Assembly: GCA_026990385.1 (NCBI GenBank)
Contig: JALXDL010000054.1
Coordinates: 85,839-149,838 of the forward strand
Reading direction: 5' to 3'
DNA length: 64,000 nucleotides
Source: DRKI01 sp011051875
GTDB lineage: Bacteria > Desulfobacterota > Desulfobulbia > Desulfobulbales > Desulfobulbaceae
Shown one piece after another: positions 37,449-46,048 of this stretch (positions within the stretch are counted from its first letter, which is position 1; each line of letters starts with the position of its first letter). The position numbers and the translations under genes were made by a program. The notes under the pieces are model-generated. The model was not told the DNA's origin, did not search any database, and was given only the letters and a program-made list of their open reading frames with translations.

Positions 37449-38057
37449 CTACTTGCTATAACCGTGCCAATATAAAAAAAACTGGTATTTTTTTGGTATT
37501 TCCATAAGTCCCAAAAAACCGATTAAAAAAAGTACTAACGAAGCAGGTTCAGGAATAGGAGAGGGCGCTCCCACCGTGAAAGTAAAATTAGCGAAGAAAA
37601 TATCCATTGTGTTGTGAGAGTACAGCTCAACGCCTCCTGAGGCTGTTAATCCATATAAATTGACAGGCAAAGAATTTCCTGTCCATGAAAATTCGAGAAG
37701 ATTCGAATCCGTTACGACTACGTTATGTAACAGAGGCGAGACGTTAAAATTTGTCAGATAAATCATTGGATCAGGAGACTGGAAGACATAAACACTTTGA
37801 AAAAAGGTACTAAATTCATTATCAACAGTAAACTCTATAGCTGAAACACCAACCTCATTATCATAAATAATTGTACCACTCAATAAATCGCCATTATGTA
37901 ATCTGGCAGAGTCTTCAAGTAGTTCGTTATAACCAGTTCCAGGTGAGACAGTTATTTGACCAGACAGGTTATAGATGACAGACGTAGCTACTGCGCTTGA
38001 ACACCAAATAAACAATGAAATAAGTATTACAAAAAATGCGGTGACATAAAATTTCAT
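37449..38057 (-). CDS. PEP-CTERM exosortase substrate
   Basis: 202 aa with a signal peptide (MKFYVTAFFVILISLFIWCS) and a beta-rich body. The C-terminal sorting signal is PSPIPEPASLVLFLIGFLGL: the PEP box, a hydrophobic stretch, then basic residues (EIPKK). Exosortase would cut near PEP and move the protein to the cell surface. Unusually, 13 residues (YQFFLYWHGYSK and neighbours) follow the basic cluster, where the signal normally ends within a few residues. It is in the same minus-strand array as the exosortase 18 kb upstream. Confidence 0.87.
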   Translation of the reverse strand: MKFYVTAFFVILISLFIWCSSAVATSVIYNLSGQITVSPGTGYNELLEDSARLHNGDLLSGTIIYDNEVGVSAIEFTVDNEFSTFFQSVYVFQSPDPMIYLTNFNVSPLLHNVVVTDSNLLEFSWTGNSLPVNLYGLTASGGVELYSHNTMDIFFANFTFTVGAPSPIPEPASLVLFLIGFLGLMEIPKKYQFFLYWHGYSK

Positions 38058-38071
38058 GACTACCTCGAAAG

Positions 38072-39052
38072 CTAACTACTACTACTTAATAGTATTTTTC
38101 TAATATAAGACCGTAACAATCCAATACTTCTACCGATAAAATACAACATCATAATTACGACGCCTTGACAAAGTAATATCATGGAAATGCGAGAACCATT
38201 TTTATAAAATTTATATATTGTTGCGGATAAAGGAATACCAAATATTAAAGATAATGATAACAACAAACATAGATCACAACTGGACGCATTTAAAAGAAAA
38301 AAAGGTGTAGATATACAGGCCACAGCAAATAGATGCGTTACTAGAAATACCGGGTTCGTTCGATCCTGCATCGTTTCCAGATAAGAAGTGGCATGCCATA
38401 TTTGTCTTTTTAATAGAGCTAACAATTTTTTGGGATATCCAAAATGAAACACTGCACATTCTGGTAAGAGCCTCAGCTTATACCCAGCGTTACGCACACG
38501 GCTTGAGAGTTCCATATCTTCACCAGAAGTCACTGTCTCATTAAACCCGCCAACCTGATCAAATACTTCTTTCCTCAGGATGAAACTTGCTGTAGCTATA
38601 TGGTGGACATCTTTTTTTTGAGGTATAGGGTTAAGTACCCAAGCGCGCTCAACCCAGTTTGATTCTAACGAATCAACAAGACATATCCCGCCAACTATTC
38701 CTATCATATCTTCTGCCAACGCATCGACTGCTGCTGCAAGCCAATTTTCTTGGGCGACACAATCTGCATCAAGGAAAGCATAAATTTGTCCTTTAGCAAT
38801 GCGAGCGCCAGCATTGCGGACAGCACCGATATTGCCTTCACATTCCACTACTGTCGCATGAAATGATGCAGCAACCTGACAGGTATTATCAACAGAGCCG
38901 TTATCGACTACAATAACATCAAGTTTGTCTTTGGGATAATTTAAAGAAACAATACTCTGCAAACACCTTGCAATGTTTTTCTCCTCATTAAGTGCTGGTA
39001 TAATAACACTTACAATAGGATATTTTTCTCTTGTTTCGGCTTTTGTTGGCAT
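38072..39052 (-). CDS. Family 2 glycosyltransferase with C-terminal membrane segments
   Basis: 326 aa. The GT-A fold starts IVSVIIPALNEEKNIARCLQ, with DVIVVDNGSVDNT and the metal-binding FLDADCVAQENW. Three hydrophobic segments occupy residues about 240-325. It should add a sugar to a lipid-linked glycan at the cytoplasmic face. The start codon overlaps the stop of the adenylating-enzyme gene upstream (TAATG). Sugar specificity unknown. Confidence 0.9.
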   Translation of the reverse strand: MPTKAETREKYPIVSVIIPALNEEKNIARCLQSIVSLNYPKDKLDVIVVDNGSVDNTCQVAASFHATVVECEGNIGAVRNAGARIAKGQIYAFLDADCVAQENWLAAAVDALAEDMIGIVGGICLVDSLESNWVERAWVLNPIPQKKDVHHIATASFILRKEVFDQVGGFNETVTSGEDMELSSRVRNAGYKLRLLPECAVFHFGYPKKLLALLKRQIWHATSYLETMQDRTNPVFLVTHLFAVACISTPFFLLNASSCDLCLLLSLSLIFGIPLSATIYKFYKNGSRISMILLCQGVVIMMLYFIGRSIGLLRSYIRKILLSSSS

Positions 39053-40383
39053 TACAATCCTACAATTAAGCGCATCTTTCCTGACTTTTCTCTATGGATC
39101 TCTTTAACTAAAACAACATGCACATCAATGTTGTCAGGCAGGTCTCGCTTTATCCCCTTTATGATAAATTTTTCTGAATCATCATTATAAGTTGTCCCTG
39201 GAACGATTCTCACCTGAATAGATGTTAAACTTTTTTGAACAATCTGAAACTTTACGATTCCTAATTTTTTTTTCTCAGCGGCCTCCATGACATACATAAA
39301 ATATTCGCCATGGTATTTTTTGCCATTCGCCAATTTTACAACATCATAAGCACGTCCTTTAATATTAGAAAGAACAGGTAACATCCTCCCACATACACAT
39401 CTTTTAGTTGATATAGTTGCATAGTCTCCCAGTCTATAACGAATTAATGGCATGGCATAATTATTTAATTCCGTAACAACTATTTCTCCTACCTCACCTT
39501 CTTTACATGGTACATCATCAGCATTAAGAATTTCAATAACCATGTTTTCAGCAGAAATATGTAAGCTTCCTGCTTCACATTCATGGGCAATAGTACCCAC
39601 TTCCCCACAGCCATACTCGTCATAAATCTGATTACAATGAAATGCTTTCTTCAACTTTTCCCTATCCTTAGGATATAACACTTCTGATGTCGTGACAATT
39701 GCCTTTGGACAAAAATTTAAGCTAATCGAATTTTGCAAAATATAATCGGCAAATTCAACCAACATTGAGACGTACCCGTAAAAATAGTCTGGCTTGAACT
39801 TATTCAGCTGATCTGTATATCCCGCGAGTGACTGTTGATTAAATGAAAAGGCGGACAACCGATGGCGATTACAGATAATATCTGTAATTTTGGCACTCAT
39901 CCTACCCTTCCATGTCATTGGGACCCCCCAGAAACGGGCTTGTTTATCGCCAATGCTAATACCTGCCCAAGAATATCCGCGCCAAGTCGCAGCCAATTCA
40001 TATGCCATCGCAAAACGACTTTTTATAATTGTGAGTGGCTGCCCGGTTGAGCCACCGGTTGTTTTCTTTGTACAAAGTAGCGTATTATTTTGTGACACAA
40101 AATGCTCACTACTTTTCTTAAGAGTTATCTTGTCTAGAGTTGGCAATTTTGTAAGATCAGATAAGGAACGAATAGAATTAGAAGGAATATCCTTTAATCT
40201 ATCAACATAATAAGGAATGTTTTTCTGCGAAAAAAAAATCAATCTTTGTAATTTTTCAACTTGTATCGGTTCAGGTTGAACCATTTGACTCACTTCAAGT
40301 TCTCGCTGTGCCTTTAAGAAACCTTTTGTCTTCAATGTAGCGACAGGATAATAAAAAAAATATTTATTTAAAATGTTCCACAT
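39052..40383 (-). CDS. PaaK/CapK-like adenylate-forming enzyme (copy 1)
   Basis: About 443 aa. ANL-superfamily motifs: the phosphate loop TTGGSTGQPLTI, YGxxE in DEYGCGEVGTIAHECE, and YRxGD in IRYRLGDYATIS. A C-terminal ACT-like domain runs to the end (HREKSGKMRLIVGL). Phenylacetate-CoA-ligase-like proteins recur in polysaccharide loci and probably activate an acyl group for transfer to the glycan; no substrate is established. Start at the ATG giving MWNILNKYFFYYP, with GGGGAG upstream. The paralogue at 48071-49426 also follows a GT4 gene. Confidence 0.85.
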   Translation of the reverse strand: MWNILNKYFFYYPVATLKTKGFLKAQRELEVSQMVQPEPIQVEKLQRLIFFSQKNIPYYVDRLKDIPSNSIRSLSDLTKLPTLDKITLKKSSEHFVSQNNTLLCTKKTTGGSTGQPLTIIKSRFAMAYELAATWRGYSWAGISIGDKQARFWGVPMTWKGRMSAKITDIICNRHRLSAFSFNQQSLAGYTDQLNKFKPDYFYGYVSMLVEFADYILQNSISLNFCPKAIVTTSEVLYPKDREKLKKAFHCNQIYDEYGCGEVGTIAHECEAGSLHISAENMVIEILNADDVPCKEGEVGEIVVTELNNYAMPLIRYRLGDYATISTKRCVCGRMLPVLSNIKGRAYDVVKLANGKKYHGEYFMYVMEAAEKKKLGIVKFQIVQKSLTSIQVRIVPGTTYNDDSEKFIIKGIKRDLPDNIDVHVVLVKEIHREKSGKMRLIVGL

Positions 40384-40400
40384 ACAACTCCCCTTTACTT

Positions 40401-41519
40401 TCAATAAAGGTTAAAGACTATTTTCTTGTAAAGTTGATCTAATTCCTTTGCCCGTGTACGAACATCAAATCGATCAGCAGCTACACTTTGAAAGTCTCGG
40501 CTTTTAGAAGTATCTTGATTTCGCATTTCTTGAAGGATAGCTTTTGCAAGTGCATTACTATCTCCAGGAGGAACCATTAACGCAGGTGAATCATTTAATA
40601 CTTCCCTCAATCCAATACAATCGCTGGCAATCAATGGTACGCCTGCCACTAATGTTTCCATTGCAAGCAAGCCACAGGCCTCCCACAATGATGGCATCAC
40701 AACCAAATCCAAGCCCTTCAAAGCGGAGGCAATATTCGCTTCAAATGGGAGAAATCTAAAATAAGGAAGGATTCCTTTACGTTCAAGTATCGCCTTTTCC
40801 TCCCGAAAAAAACCACCTCTACCAAAAGTTAAAATCAAAGGTTTGACGGTTAAGCTTCTTTCTTGCTGTATGATAATTTCAAGAGCTTCCACAAGATAGC
40901 GAAAGCCTTTTTGTGCCATAAACCTACCCATAAAACCTATCATAAATGCAGGTTCAGATTGGTCTAACTTTGATCTCAAATCAAGAGGAGCAGCTTCTAA
41001 AAAATTACGGGTATTGATCCCGTTAGAGATGACAACTACTTTGTTAGGACGTTTTGATAATCCTGGAAAATGAACGAGTAAATTTTCCTTACAATCATAA
41101 CTCACACAATGCACTGTATGAGCCATGGCCCAGAGAAAGCTCAATACAATCTTTTTTACCCACCCTTTAATTCCTGCTAAAGTTTTTCCCACGAAAACAT
41201 CATGTAAGGTGATTAGCAAATGAAGAGAAAATAATCTCGCAGGCAAGGCAGCGGATAGCGCCGAAGTCAATCCATGTGCATGCACAATAGAATACCTTTC
41301 TCTTCTTACAGTTTTAAAGACTGCCAATCCAATTTCAAAAAAAGTAGGGCGAGCAGAAATCCCAATAAATTTTACTTGGAATTGATCGAGATCATTTAGC
41401 AAAATATGAACCTCATCAATATCAGGGGCTATCAAGGTAAAATCATACTCGTCAGGTGAAAAATTATTATATACGTACCGATGAAAAGTCCGGATACCAC
41501 CTACCGGCCACCGCACCAC
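40401..41519 (-). CDS. Family 4 glycosyltransferase, start codon problematic
   Basis: At least 372 aa. GT-B fold with a C-terminal domain containing GFMGRFMAQKGFRYLVEALE and the EX7E site SLWEACGLLAMETLVAGVPL. The listed GTG start would cut into the first beta strand. The frame continues upstream as (I)QAKAKIKVLLVVRWPVGG, typical for the family. The only ideal ribosome-binding site (AGGAGG, 41562-41567) stands nine bases before an ATC at 41552-41550, with no ATG, GTG or TTG in frame before the stop at 41558. Either ATC is used, or it is a mutated ATG or sequence error. An ISL3-type remnant lies 70 bp upstream. Confidence 0.88.
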   Translation of the reverse strand: MVRWPVGGIRTFHRYVYNNFSPDEYDFTLIAPDIDEVHILLNDLDQFQVKFIGISARPTFFEIGLAVFKTVRRERYSIVHAHGLTSALSAALPARLFSLHLLITLHDVFVGKTLAGIKGWVKKIVLSFLWAMAHTVHCVSYDCKENLLVHFPGLSKRPNKVVVISNGINTRNFLEAAPLDLRSKLDQSEPAFMIGFMGRFMAQKGFRYLVEALEIIIQQERSLTVKPLILTFGRGGFFREEKAILERKGILPYFRFLPFEANIASALKGLDLVVMPSLWEACGLLAMETLVAGVPLIASDCIGLREVLNDSPALMVPPGDSNALAKAILQEMRNQDTSKSRDFQSVAADRFDVRTRAKELDQLYKKIVFNLY

Positions 41520-41619
41520 AAGTAATACCTTTATTTTAGCTTTTGCTTGGATGGCTTATCCCTCCTGTCAGTCGAATCAGTTAAAAAGTAAGCGCCACAT
41601 TAACAGTCCGTTGAAAATC

Positions 41620-42050
41620 GGCTCTTCGTCATTTCATGTGGATTTCAGCAGGTTCTGTAGAGGAGATGCGAGGAGGTAAATCATGGTAGTGCGCCCACAG
41701 TGATCCGTTTGACATCGTACCGCTCACATCGAATCTTGGGTCCAGGCGCTGTGATGTAACAGTGATGTTGGAAAAAATTCAGATGCCGCCACGTTTTCAC
41801 CTTAAAATCATGAGCATTGCACATAGCGCCACAGACAGGGCAAGGATACTTTGCTCCTCAATCGGCCCTGATGGCGAGATGCAGCTCATTGGGAATTTTC
41901 TCTTTGTCCAGAATTTACCCCTTGATTTCCCAAGGAGATTCCAGGCCGAGTCCAAGGCTGATGACGACACGACTGTTCATCATGACACCTCAGACGTTTC
42001 GAGTGGATTTGGTCCAAATATACCAAATCCACTCGAAACGTCGAGGAGCC
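41620..42050 (-). mobile_element. Internally deleted ISL3-family element with decayed transposase start
   Basis: Terminal inverted repeats: GGCTCTTCGTCATTTCATG (from 41620, plus strand) and GGCTCCTCGACGTTTCGAG (from 42050, minus strand), each continuing as TGGATTT. Both ends are flanked by AAATC, a possible target duplication. Inside, the minus strand from 41983 reads MMNSRVVISLGLGLESPWEI, then stops at codons 23 and 42, then AKYPCPVCGAMCNAHDFKVK and TWRHLNFFQHHCYITAPGPK, the zinc-finger N-terminus of ISL3 transposases. The catalytic part is gone. It sits 10 bp after the polymerase gene, between it and the GT4 gene. Confidence 0.8.
41993..42042. repeat. Long palindrome, 21-bp perfect arms
   Basis: GACGTTTCGAGTGGATTTGG(T) and its exact reverse complement around an eight-base loop (CCAAATAT). 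The outer arm is part of the left terminal repeat of the ISL3 remnant, so the inner arm is an inverted copy of that end directly upstream of the former transposase start. It could form a very stable RNA hairpin after the polymerase gene. Confidence 0.8.
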
Positions 42051-42059
42051 AAATCTCAG

Positions 42060-43292
42060 CTACACCCGATCCGTTGCAGCCAGACGAACTACGACCTCAC
42101 ATAAACCAGGGAATAAATACCACTCATAGCTGGAAAGCCCATAACTAGCCATACTGAAAAACAAATTCATGGCAAACCAGACCTTCAACGAATTATTTAA
42201 CCGGGAATAAAAATGAGCCGATCCAAATTGACTGGAAAGTTGTTTCATTTGGGGACCAACCTGTTTAATAACACGCAAGATATAAACAAAAAAAATGGCC
42301 AGTCCAACAAAGCCCAGTTCTTCCGCTACCTCTGCGTACAAATTGTGTGCTGGTTGATCGTGACCAGCAAAATTTGCATTCGCCTCGCGAGAAGTTCCCA
42401 ATCCATGGCCAAAAAGTGGTTTTCGCATTGCTACAGAAAAGTTGCTCTTTATTCCAGTGATTCTCCCCTGCGCTGTAGCGGCATTTTTAGAATGACTGTC
42501 AATAATAGAGAGGTACCTGTCTTTCATGTTTGCATCCATAGTCGAAAACAAAACAACAACTGACAAGCAGGCGATCAGCAACAGAGCTACTTTCCTCTTT
42601 GACTTGATAAAAAACGAGAATACTACTAGAAGCAACGCTATCATACCGGAACGAGACGCAGTAAGCTGCAGGGCATACACCGAAACCGCCAGAAGTGGGG
42701 GCATCAAGATCTTTGTCCACCAGGCATACGAGAAAAAGTAATAAAAAAAAGGAATTATAGTTAAAATAACAAAAGCCAGTCCATTGGGGTTGATTATGTC
42801 TGCTGGTGCCCCCCCAAGGCGGTCCATCATCTCACCACCGCCTATATATGCCTGCGACCCCCAGTATCCCTGAGTGAAGTGCAGATACATGGGTTCCAAA
42901 ACCCTGAAGGTTTGACAACCTATAAAAACAGCAATGAAAATTTTTAGTTGGGCCGTCGAACGAACAAACTTAACCGTGAAGAAATAAAAAATAACAGCCT
43001 TAATAAAATTTGTTAATCCGTGGTTCAATACACTGCCAGGCCACTCAACCAATGGCAAGGTCAGTACTACATAACCAAGAAGAATATAAATAATTTTACG
43101 ACTGCCATTTTCTTTAGTTCTCTCACCATCTGCCTCTTGATTTGCCATCACTAGTCCCATAAGAACCAGCACCAATAACATATCGAATCTAACTGCACCC
43201 AATATGGCAAACCTGGAACCTAAATGCAGAAACCAACTGATAACAAAAAGCAAATAGACTTTGAATCCCAAGGCAGATTCTTGCTCTTCCAC
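42060..43292 (-). CDS. O-antigen ligase/polymerase-like membrane protein (Wzy/WaaL family)
   Basis: 410 aa with about ten to twelve membrane segments. The large periplasmic loop in the C-terminal half contains FGHGLGTSREANANFAGHDQ then PAHNLYAEVAEELGFVGL, the pattern of the Wzy_C/O-antigen ligase domain, with the conserved His of HN. In exosortase loci such proteins polymerise exopolysaccharide repeat units in the periplasm. GTG start with AAAGG upstream. It is directly followed by an ISL3 remnant. Confidence 0.87.
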   Translation of the reverse strand: MEEQESALGFKVYLLFVISWFLHLGSRFAILGAVRFDMLLVLVLMGLVMANQEADGERTKENGSRKIIYILLGYVVLTLPLVEWPGSVLNHGLTNFIKAVIFYFFTVKFVRSTAQLKIFIAVFIGCQTFRVLEPMYLHFTQGYWGSQAYIGGGEMMDRLGGAPADIINPNGLAFVILTIIPFFYYFFSYAWWTKILMPPLLAVSVYALQLTASRSGMIALLLVVFSFFIKSKRKVALLLIACLSVVVLFSTMDANMKDRYLSIIDSHSKNAATAQGRITGIKSNFSVAMRKPLFGHGLGTSREANANFAGHDQPAHNLYAEVAEELGFVGLAIFFVYILRVIKQVGPQMKQLSSQFGSAHFYSRLNNSLKVWFAMNLFFSMASYGLSSYEWYLFPGLCEVVVRLAATDRV

Positions 43293-43315
43293 AAAAAGCC
43301 TTTCGTTAGCTGAAG

Positions 43316-43885
43316 TTAAATAGTGTTAACAACGTAATTCTGAGCGCCATTAAAGGACTTCACCTCTCCAGGAACTCCGACGATCACTGCCCGATCCGGC
43401 ACTGAAGAAGTAACAACGCAATTTGCTCCAACTGCTACGTTGTTACCAACTGTAACCCTGCCGATCACTTTGCACCCCGGCCCTAGATAAACGTTATCTA
43501 AAATGGTTGGAATACCAGGATTTTTACCACCATAAGTTGCCCCTAGAGTCACGCCATGATTAATATTGCAATTTTTACCTATTACAACACCAGGATGTAC
43601 AACAATCCCACCGAAATGACCAATATAGAGACCGTGACCGATATGGGTATTATAAGGAATCGAAATACCAAACTTATAACTATAATGTTGCAATAACAAC
43701 TTAGACAGTAAAAACAATGGTTTAAAAAATAAGGGCTGCTGTTTTAAATGCGCTGTCAATCTCATAATCAAAATATATCGAGCACCGGGTTCGGTTCGGA
43801 CGCATCGTAACAGCTTGTGTCGATCCCATGTGCCTGTGTATCTATACAAATCCGCTGATAAGCAGGTGCGAAATTCCTGTAACAT
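43316..43885 (-). CDS. CysE-like hexapeptide acetyltransferase
   Basis: 189 aa. A helical N-terminal part (about 1-75) is followed by a left-handed beta helix with hexapeptide repeats: THIGHGLYIGHFGGIVVHPG, VVIGKNCNINHGVTLGA, VYLGPGCKVIGRVTVGNN. It looks like serine O-acetyltransferase but is shorter at the N-terminus, the form commonly seen in polysaccharide loci (WcaB-like), so a sugar acetyltransferase is more likely than cysteine synthesis. The catalytic His is in NHGVT. Confidence 0.85.
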   Translation of the reverse strand: MLQEFRTCLSADLYRYTGTWDRHKLLRCVRTEPGARYILIMRLTAHLKQQPLFFKPLFLLSKLLLQHYSYKFGISIPYNTHIGHGLYIGHFGGIVVHPGVVIGKNCNINHGVTLGATYGGKNPGIPTILDNVYLGPGCKVIGRVTVGNNVAVGANCVVTSSVPDRAVIVGVPGEVKSFNGAQNYVVNTI

Positions 43886-43893
43886 AGATGAAT

Positions 43894-44799
43894 CTATGAT
43901 GTTCTATGGAAAAATAAATAACGCAGAGCCTGTAATACACCCCGGTAACTTTCAGGATGGAAAGGAGACAGTAGTATGGCTTTTAAGGACAACAACATTC
44001 CTTGCCAAGGTTTTCTGACACTATAATAATCTGCCCTGTTCCATAAAGTGTACACTTTTGCTTTTTTTTGTACTTTAGGATCTACAGCATCAGGATAGTT
44101 ATCAACAAAACTCATCATTATTCTGTCAGAACACTCATGACGAGTTGTTTCATTTTTTGACATCTGCCCTGGGTGGCCGACACGGTACAAAAGCAATGGC
44201 TCGTTCACATACGCAAACGAGTATCGTGTTGATATCCTCAACCATAAATCCCAGTCGATTCCCATGGACAAGGATTCGTCAAACATCCCCAACATATCAA
44301 AACACGTTTTGCGAACAATGGCAGATGAGAAGGGTACAAAATTATTCATGTACAACCAGTTAGTAACCTTTCCCGATCGTGGCTGAAGATATTTATCAGA
44401 CAGGATTAACTCCATGGGATGACCAGCAGCATCAATATACTGAGCCCTGGAATAAACAACACCTGTATCCTGATTCTGAAACAACAGAATCTGCTTTTCT
44501 AATTTTGTTTTTTCCCACTGATCATCAGCGTCAAGAAAGGCAACAAACTCACCCGTGCTTTCCTTTATACCCTTATTTTTGGCCTTGGCTTGTCCACGAT
44601 TTTCCTGGTGAAAATATTTTATCCTATGGTCAAACAGAAAAGATGAAATAACCGTATCAGAGCCATCTGTGGAGCCATCATCAACTATAATTATCTCAAT
44701 ATCCTGAAATGACTGATTTAGTACAGATTCTATCGCACCGCCAACATATCTAGCGTAATTATAGCAAGTTATTACTACACTAACTATAGGCTGAGTCAT
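43894..44799 (-). CDS. Family 2 glycosyltransferase
   Basis: 301 aa, soluble GT-A fold. PIVSVVITCYNYARYVGGAI at the N-terminus, EIIIVDDGSTDGSDTVISSF, and the DxD-type FVAFLDADDQWEKTKLE. C-terminal region FDESLSMGIDWDLWLRISTR fits the acceptor side of bacterial GT2 enzymes. Ends eight bases before the acetyltransferase gene. No membrane segment. Confidence 0.9.
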   Translation of the reverse strand: MTQPIVSVVITCYNYARYVGGAIESVLNQSFQDIEIIIVDDGSTDGSDTVISSFLFDHRIKYFHQENRGQAKAKNKGIKESTGEFVAFLDADDQWEKTKLEKQILLFQNQDTGVVYSRAQYIDAAGHPMELILSDKYLQPRSGKVTNWLYMNNFVPFSSAIVRKTCFDMLGMFDESLSMGIDWDLWLRISTRYSFAYVNEPLLLYRVGHPGQMSKNETTRHECSDRIMMSFVDNYPDAVDPKVQKKAKVYTLWNRADYYSVRKPWQGMLLSLKAILLSPFHPESYRGVLQALRYLFFHRTS

Positions 44800-44857
44800 A
44801 CCAATTATCTCGCATCAATGGACTAAAAAATAGAAAATCACTTAATCTCAACCTTTA

Positions 44858-45991
44858 TCACCGGCATACCTCCTCATAAATATTCTTATACATTGCATAC
44901 ATGGATCGCGCAGAATATTCTTTCTCTACAACATCAAAAGCTCGCCTGCTTATCTTCCTGCATAAAGAGGGGTTTTCAATCATCCAGAGAACAGCTTCTA
45001 CCAAGGCATTGACATCATCAACAGCAACGATAAGTCCTGTTTTTTTATGTTCAATCAAAAAAGGAATATTTCCAACTGGAGTTACTATAACAGGTTTGCG
45101 CGCGGCCATTGCCTCAAGAAGCCCCATAGGCAATCCCTCGTCACGCGATGGTAGGAGATAGGCATCAGCCAGGGAAAGCCATTCGGCCACGTTATGCTGA
45201 AAGCCAAGCATCTTCACATAATCAGCCACTCTATATTCTTTAATCAGTTGCTCATACTCATGTGCTAATGGACCGTCTCCAAGTAAAAGGAATACACAAT
45301 CAACACATTGTTTTTTTAGCTCCCGAGCAGCAGTTATAATAATATCCTGGGCCTTTTGTGCGGTTAACCTGGCAATATTCACAAACACAAAGGTATCATT
45401 TCCGGTACACAATTTATTCCTTAGTAATGAATTTGGAGCATCAGCAGCAACGGCGTAATCTTCAAGATAAATTCCGTTTTTTATGACCGTAATCTTTTTT
45501 TCATTAACCCCAGAAAGGACCAAAAATTCTTTAATAGGTTCGGAGACAGCTACAACTCTTGGGAAAAAACGGTAAAAAAATAGTTCCAGCCTAATCATGG
45601 CCCGTTGTTTAAAACCTCGCTTCCCTCCCATATACCAAAGATGACACGTTGAAATAACCTTAACTCCTGTTAAGCATCTTATAATAAATCCCGCCACAGA
45701 TGGTTTGTAACCATGGGAGTGAATACAGCCGATCCCCATTTTTTTTATCTTCCAAGCAACAGAAAACAAATCAATAAAGAATTTCTTGTTATTGATAACC
45801 ATCTTTTCCGCCTTGATTCCATAGGATTCAGCTTGGTCAAATAAAACATTCTCCTCTTTTGGGGATTGAACAATACAACCAACAATCGGAGTAAAATCGC
45901 CATGCTTAAGCATTTCTCTGGAGAGATTAAGGAGCACATTCTCAGCACCATACAAACCACCGCTGTCAATAAAATGGAGAATTTTTTTCAT
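44858..45991 (-). CDS. Family 4 glycosyltransferase
   Basis: 377 aa from the ATG giving MKKILHFIDSGGLYGAENVL; a TTG four codons earlier is also open. The GT-B fold shows an N-terminal glycine loop GGLYGAENVLL, FVFVNIARLTAQKAQDIIIT, and the EX7E site SRDEGLPMGLLEAMAARKPV. Retaining glycosyltransferase acting on a lipid-linked glycan; donor unknown. Confidence 0.91.
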   Translation of the reverse strand: MKKILHFIDSGGLYGAENVLLNLSREMLKHGDFTPIVGCIVQSPKEENVLFDQAESYGIKAEKMVINNKKFFIDLFSVAWKIKKMGIGCIHSHGYKPSVAGFIIRCLTGVKVISTCHLWYMGGKRGFKQRAMIRLELFFYRFFPRVVAVSEPIKEFLVLSGVNEKKITVIKNGIYLEDYAVAADAPNSLLRNKLCTGNDTFVFVNIARLTAQKAQDIIITAARELKKQCVDCVFLLLGDGPLAHEYEQLIKEYRVADYVKMLGFQHNVAEWLSLADAYLLPSRDEGLPMGLLEAMAARKPVIVTPVGNIPFLIEHKKTGLIVAVDDVNALVEAVLWMIENPSLCRKISRRAFDVVEKEYSARSMYAMYKNIYEEVCR

Positions 45992-46048
45992 ATGGGAACT
46001 CAACGCTCACAGCAATGCTATAATCAAAGTGTAAAATTAAAAGGCTAC

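Noticed and set aside
37690..37720. GATTCGAATCC resembling a tRNA T-arm
   Set aside because: It lies inside the PEP-CTERM gene and no cloverleaf can be drawn around it.
41762..42148. 128-codon plus-strand frame in the EPS island
   Set aside because: It is antisense to the ISL3 remnant and the 3' end of the polymerase gene; the minus strand gives recognisable transposase sequence.
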